A stretch of 7,123 nucleotides of DNA from Clostridiales bacterium. Its GTDB lineage: Bacteria > Bacillota > Clostridia > Christensenellales > CAG-138. Position 1 is the stretch's first letter; each line of letters starts with the position of its first letter. The notes under the pieces are model-generated. The model had not been told where the DNA came from. It searched no databases and saw only the letters and a list, made by a program, of their open reading frames with translations. Made by a program: the position numbers and the translations under genes. Shown piece after piece: positions 5,021 through 7,123 of this stretch. The stretch lies in assembly GCA_003486785.1 (NCBI GenBank), contig DNFZ01000071.1:1-7123 (forward strand). The letters run 5' to 3'.

Positions 5021-5995
5021 TCAAGCGTCGCTCTGTTGCAGGCGCGAGCGAAACGCGATGCATTCGGGATCCAGCACAATGCCATTGCGGATGACATACG
5101 CCTGCTCCAGCGCGGCAGAAGGCCTGCTCATCACGATCGCATCCACATATGGCGAGAAACTGGCGCTGATCAGCTCACTGACGGTGCGATACGCCATGGT
5201 CGGCGTATTGTCCACCGCGTAGTGCAGCACGCCGTCAACCGTATACACGGGGTTGTCAAACGTGGTTGCGCGGGAGGTTTCAATCTCCATGCAGGTATCG
5301 CAACTCACGTCGATGATCATACAGCCTTTCTTGAGACGGCGCAGGTCGGAGCGATAGATCAACCGGTCGGTGCGGCAGGTATCCCAGCGCACGCAGTTGA
5401 CCAGCACGTCGTATTCCACCATTTTCTCGCGGAAGAGCGGCTCGAGCTTTCGTGTATATACGTCCACACTCGCGCCAAGCCCGCTCAAAATGCGAAGCGC
5501 GCCGCGTGCGGTCATGCCGTTTCCGATGATCGCGACACGGCAGTCGTACGGCATGCGCCCATAGTAGCTAAACGCGTGCAGCACGGCGGTTTCACCGGCG
5601 AGTTCGCGGTTGCGGTAGAAGAGATAGCGGCCCTTCTCCATCATGTTTTCCCAGGCTAAAACGGAATGCCGCCCGGCGACCGCTGCGTCTGTGAACCGCG
5701 TTTTCTGGACGATATGCGCCCAACCAATCAACGTTTTTTGCGGCGAAAGTTCGGAAAGAAAGTTCGCATCTCCAAGCTTGACGTCTACGATCGCATCGCA
5801 GGCGAGTACCTGATTGCGATCGGCAACGGTCAAGCCGTGGCTTCGGTATTCTGCGTCAGAAATCCCCAGCACGTCGCCATAACCGCTCTCGATGACAATC
5901 CCGGCCCGATGTTGAATCAGCGCTGCGTCCTTTGGCAGGAGCGCACGCCGCCGCTCGTTGTTTTTATGGCTGATGAGATAGCCGATGGTCTTCAT
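5021..5995 (-). CDS. N5-(carboxyethyl)ornithine synthase-like oxidoreductase (AlaDH/PNT fold)
   Basis: A complete 324-residue protein with an alanine dehydrogenase/transhydrogenase N-terminal domain and a Rossmann domain (VAIIGNGMTARGA, 154-166, with G158-x-G160). Residues resembling the catalytic set of that fold are the ERRR at 14-17, K73 (VDVKLG) and H94 (GWAHIV). The second half follows, from memory, the Lactococcus lactis ceo product: LKKGCMIIDV, then HYAVDNTPTMAYRTVSELIS. That enzyme reductively condenses pyruvate with the side-chain amine of ornithine using NADPH. The exact substrate here is unproven; other members of the fold use lysine, alanine or saccharopine-like compounds. Cysteines cluster at C201, C207, C225, C232 and C235. 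GGGAGG (6007-6002) is six bases before the ATG. The gene converges on the ribosomal operon and has its own promoter. Confidence 0.8.
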   Translation of the reverse strand: MKTIGYLISHKNNERRRALLPKDAALIQHRAGIVIESGYGDVLGISDAEYRSHGLTVADRNQVLACDAIVDVKLGDANFLSELSPQKTLIGWAHIVQKTRFTDAAVAGRHSVLAWENMMEKGRYLFYRNRELAGETAVLHAFSYYGRMPYDCRVAIIGNGMTARGALRILSGLGASVDVYTRKLEPLFREKMVEYDVLVNCVRWDTCRTDRLIYRSDLRRLKKGCMIIDVSCDTCMEIETSRATTFDNPVYTVDGVLHYAVDNTPTMAYRTVSELISASFSPYVDAIVMSRPSAALEQAYVIRNGIVLDPECIAFRSRLQQSDA

Positions 5996-6074
5996 AATCC
6001 GCCTCCCGTCTTGGTTTGCTTCTTTATAGATGATCGGAACACAGCGTACCGGTTGATATGTATAAAAGAAAGAT

Positions 6075-6086
6075 GCATAAATATGC
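6075..6086. other. Inverted repeat in the leader of the minus-strand gene
   Basis: GCATA (6075-6079) and TATGC (6082-6086) are perfect inverted arms around AA. The site is about 25-36 bases downstream of the predicted minus-strand start of transcription, where a repressor operator or a leader hairpin would fit. Its size and AT-rich centre recall arginine-repressor boxes, but the arms differ from the TGAAT-type consensus. Only the symmetry is seen. Confidence 0.3.
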
Positions 6087-6117
6087 GGCAGTTGTTTCCA
6101 TAATATATTGCAATTTC

Positions 6118-6146
6118 ATCATAGCGGATTTTTGGGCGCGCGTCAA
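6118..6146 (-). promoter_or_regulatory. Sigma-A-type promoter for the ornithine-synthase-like gene
   Basis: On the minus strand TTGACG (6146-6141, five of six) is followed by exactly 17 bases and TATGAT (6123-6118, five of six). Transcription would begin near 6111 and give a 5' leader of about 115 bases before the ATG at 5995. This is one of the two best promoters in the window. Confidence 0.75.
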
Positions 6147-6236
6147 ACCCGCCGGATGTCATGTGGCGAAGAAAAAGCGTAAATGCATGGCAAAAATCAA
6201 GGGATTGTAACATTTTTTGGAACAAAACAGGCTTTG

Positions 6237-6265
6237 TTCAAATATTACGCGCGCTATGGTATAAT
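6237..6265 (+). promoter_or_regulatory. Strong extended -10 promoter for the lamin-tail gene
   Basis: A perfect TATAAT (6260-6265) is preceded by TGG, giving a consensus extended -10 element. TTCAAA (6237-6242, four of six) stands 17 bases upstream as the -35. Transcription should start at about 6271-6273, some 20 bases before the ATG. Confidence 0.85.
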
Positions 6266-6268
6266 TAA

Positions 6269-6280
6269 CCCTCGTGAGGG
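6269..6280 (+). other. 5'-end hairpin that includes the ribosome binding site
   Basis: CCCTC (6269-6273) and GAGGG (6276-6280) are perfect inverted repeats. GAGGG is the only Shine-Dalgarno-like sequence before the ATG at 6292 (11 bases upstream). If transcription starts within the first bases of the left arm, the nascent RNA could partly fold over its own ribosome binding site, or protect the 5' end. A short T-rich stretch follows, too weak to call a terminator. Confidence 0.4.
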
Positions 6281-6291
6281 CTTTTCATTAC

Positions 6292-7123
6292 ATGAACGGA
6301 AAATCGCTGAAAACGATCTGCTTAGGTTTATTTGCTGCGGCATGCCTGCCGCTGCTTTTCGCGTGCGCCAGTGTCGTTGGCAGCGGAGGCGGCGTGCTCG
6401 TGATCAACGAGGTTGTATCCAGCAACAAGCACTCGCTATCGGACGAGGTGCTTGGCACTCCGGACTGGATTGAGCTCTATAACGCGGGCACGGCACAGAT
6501 CGATCTCTCCGGCTACGGCATATCGGATAATATGCGGGATCTGCAGAAATTCGTCGTGCCCAAAGGGACAGTACTTGCGCCGGGTGAGTATCTCTTGCTC
6601 TATGCAACCAGCGCGCACGACGACGCGGTAAACCCGATGGTGACAAACTTCGGCCTGAGCAAAAGCGGGGACTATCTCTTTGTTACCGACGCTTATTTTG
6701 GACTGATTGCGCAGATGGAGATACCGCCCCTCTACACGGACGTATCCTATGCGCGCGCTGCGGACGGCACATACGGCTATACCGGCGTGACGACGCCCGG
6801 CGCGAAAAACTCGGATGAACTCTTTATGACGCTGGACGGCGTGTTTGCTGCCCAGAATCTCAACGCGCTGACCATCAGCGAAGTCATGCCGACAAACGAC
6901 GCAAGCGGCTACCGCTGGGTAGAGCTGTATAACAACAGCGACAGCGCGCTCCGCCTGGAAAACTACTATCTATCGGACGACGAGACCAAGCCGCTCAAAT
7001 GGCAGATGACTTCCGCAACAATTCCTGCGCGCGGCTATGTATGCATCTATCTTTCCGGTCTCGGCAAAGAGGGCGAGAAGGGTACGCATGCTTCATTCCG
7101 ACTCAGCAGCGAGGACACGACGG
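6292..7123 (+). CDS. Lamin-tail-domain secreted protein, probable lipoprotein (3' end outside window)
   Basis: The first 277 residues are present and the frame is still open at the window edge. The N-terminus has a Lys-containing head, a hydrophobic core (about 9-24) and LFAC with C25 as the likely lipidated residue; Phe at -2 is not the usual lipobox choice, so a plain signal peptide is possible. Two lamin-tail (LTD) immunoglobulin-like domains follow. The first, about 36-172, has VLVINEVVSSN, DWIELYNAG, LSGYGISDN, LAPGEYLLLYA and a closing TTPGAKN. The second, from about 193, has LTISEVMPTN, RWVELYNNS and YYLSDDETK. In Clostridia this pattern often precedes a CotH kinase domain, which cannot be checked here. 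Likely role: extracellular or cell-surface adhesion or scaffolding (inference). It has its own strong promoter and is not part of the ribosomal operon. Confidence 0.85.
   Translation, partial: MNGKSLKTICLGLFAAACLPLLFACASVVGSGGGVLVINEVVSSNKHSLSDEVLGTPDWIELYNAGTAQIDLSGYGISDNMRDLQKFVVPKGTVLAPGEYLLLYATSAHDDAVNPMVTNFGLSKSGDYLFVTDAYFGLIAQMEIPPLYTDVSYARAADGTYGYTGVTTPGAKNSDELFMTLDGVFAAQNLNALTISEVMPTNDASGYRWVELYNNSDSALRLENYYLSDDETKPLKWQMTSATIPARGYVCIYLSGLGKEGEKGTHASFRLSSEDTT

Larger units (their letters stand above)
5996..6291. other. Divergent intergenic region
   Basis: This AT-richer spacer of 296 bases separates two genes facing away from each other. It holds the minus-strand promoter (6118-6146), the inverted repeat 6075-6086, the plus-strand promoter (6237-6265) and a hairpin at the start of the plus transcript (6269-6280). 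The stretch 6147-6236 shows nothing I can name. Reading frames inside the spacer lack ribosome binding sites and family resemblance. Confidence 0.7.

Noticed and set aside
6145..6156. AAACCCGCCG shared with the rplQ terminator (4960-4969), as a dispersed repeat
   Set aside because: Ten bases of GC-rich sequence without further similarity or a partner arm; overlaps the minus-strand -35 region and looks accidental.
5992..6225. A 77-residue frame on the minus strand upstream of the oxidoreductase
   Set aside because: It starts upstream of the predicted promoter, has no ribosome binding site or family, and runs through the leader region.
1..7123. tRNA or rRNA genes, CRISPR arrays, insertion sequences, attachment sites, T-box or common riboswitch signatures
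   Set aside because: None seen by eye on either strand; the spacers are too short or lack the conserved cores.

Overview
The window is a ribosomal-protein/RNA-polymerase operon end from a low-G+C-type Gram-positive lineage (Firmicutes, most likely class Clostridia) with a fairly GC-rich genome. Three things point there: the order adk-map-KOW-infA-rpmJ-rpsM-rpsK-rpsD-rpoA-rplQ, strong AGGAGG-type ribosome binding sites, and rpsD kept inside the operon (in Bacillus subtilis it lies elsewhere). The order and protein sequences are read directly. The taxonomic placement is inference, and I cannot name a genus.

Positions 1-4937 (plus strand) carry ten genes in one direction. The C-terminal part of adenylate kinase is followed by methionine aminopeptidase and a small KOW-domain RNA-binding protein, joined by two ATGA stop/start overlaps. 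Then come translation initiation factor IF-1 (TTG start), L36 (37 residues), S13, S11, S4, the RNA polymerase alpha subunit and an unusually long L17. The largest untranslated gaps are 1641-1757 and 1872-1987. The second holds a nested hairpin and a candidate internal promoter just before rpsM. A GC-rich hairpin with T-runs on both strands (about 4959-4987) closes the operon and probably also stops the converging gene. These genes supply nucleotide recycling (Adk), N-terminal Met removal from nascent chains (Map), initiation (IF-1), ribosome parts (L36, S13, S11, S4, L17) and transcription (alpha).

Positions 5021-5995 (minus strand) encode a 324-residue enzyme of the alanine dehydrogenase/transhydrogenase fold. 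It most resembles N5-(carboxyethyl)ornithine synthase, an opine-type NAD(P)H enzyme. It has its own good sigma-A-type promoter at 6146-6118 and a leader of about 115 nt.

Positions 6292-7123 (plus strand) hold the start of a secreted, probably lipid-anchored protein with two lamin-tail domains, cut by the window end. It is driven by a strong extended -10 promoter whose transcript would begin with a hairpin that includes the ribosome binding site.

I see no tRNA, rRNA, CRISPR array, insertion sequence or phage gene. Most of the window is ordinary core genome. The items most worth a second look are the structured rpmJ-rpsM spacer, the two charged insertions in L17, the compact zinc knuckle of Adk, and the opine-synthase-like and lamin-tail genes with their regulatory regions.
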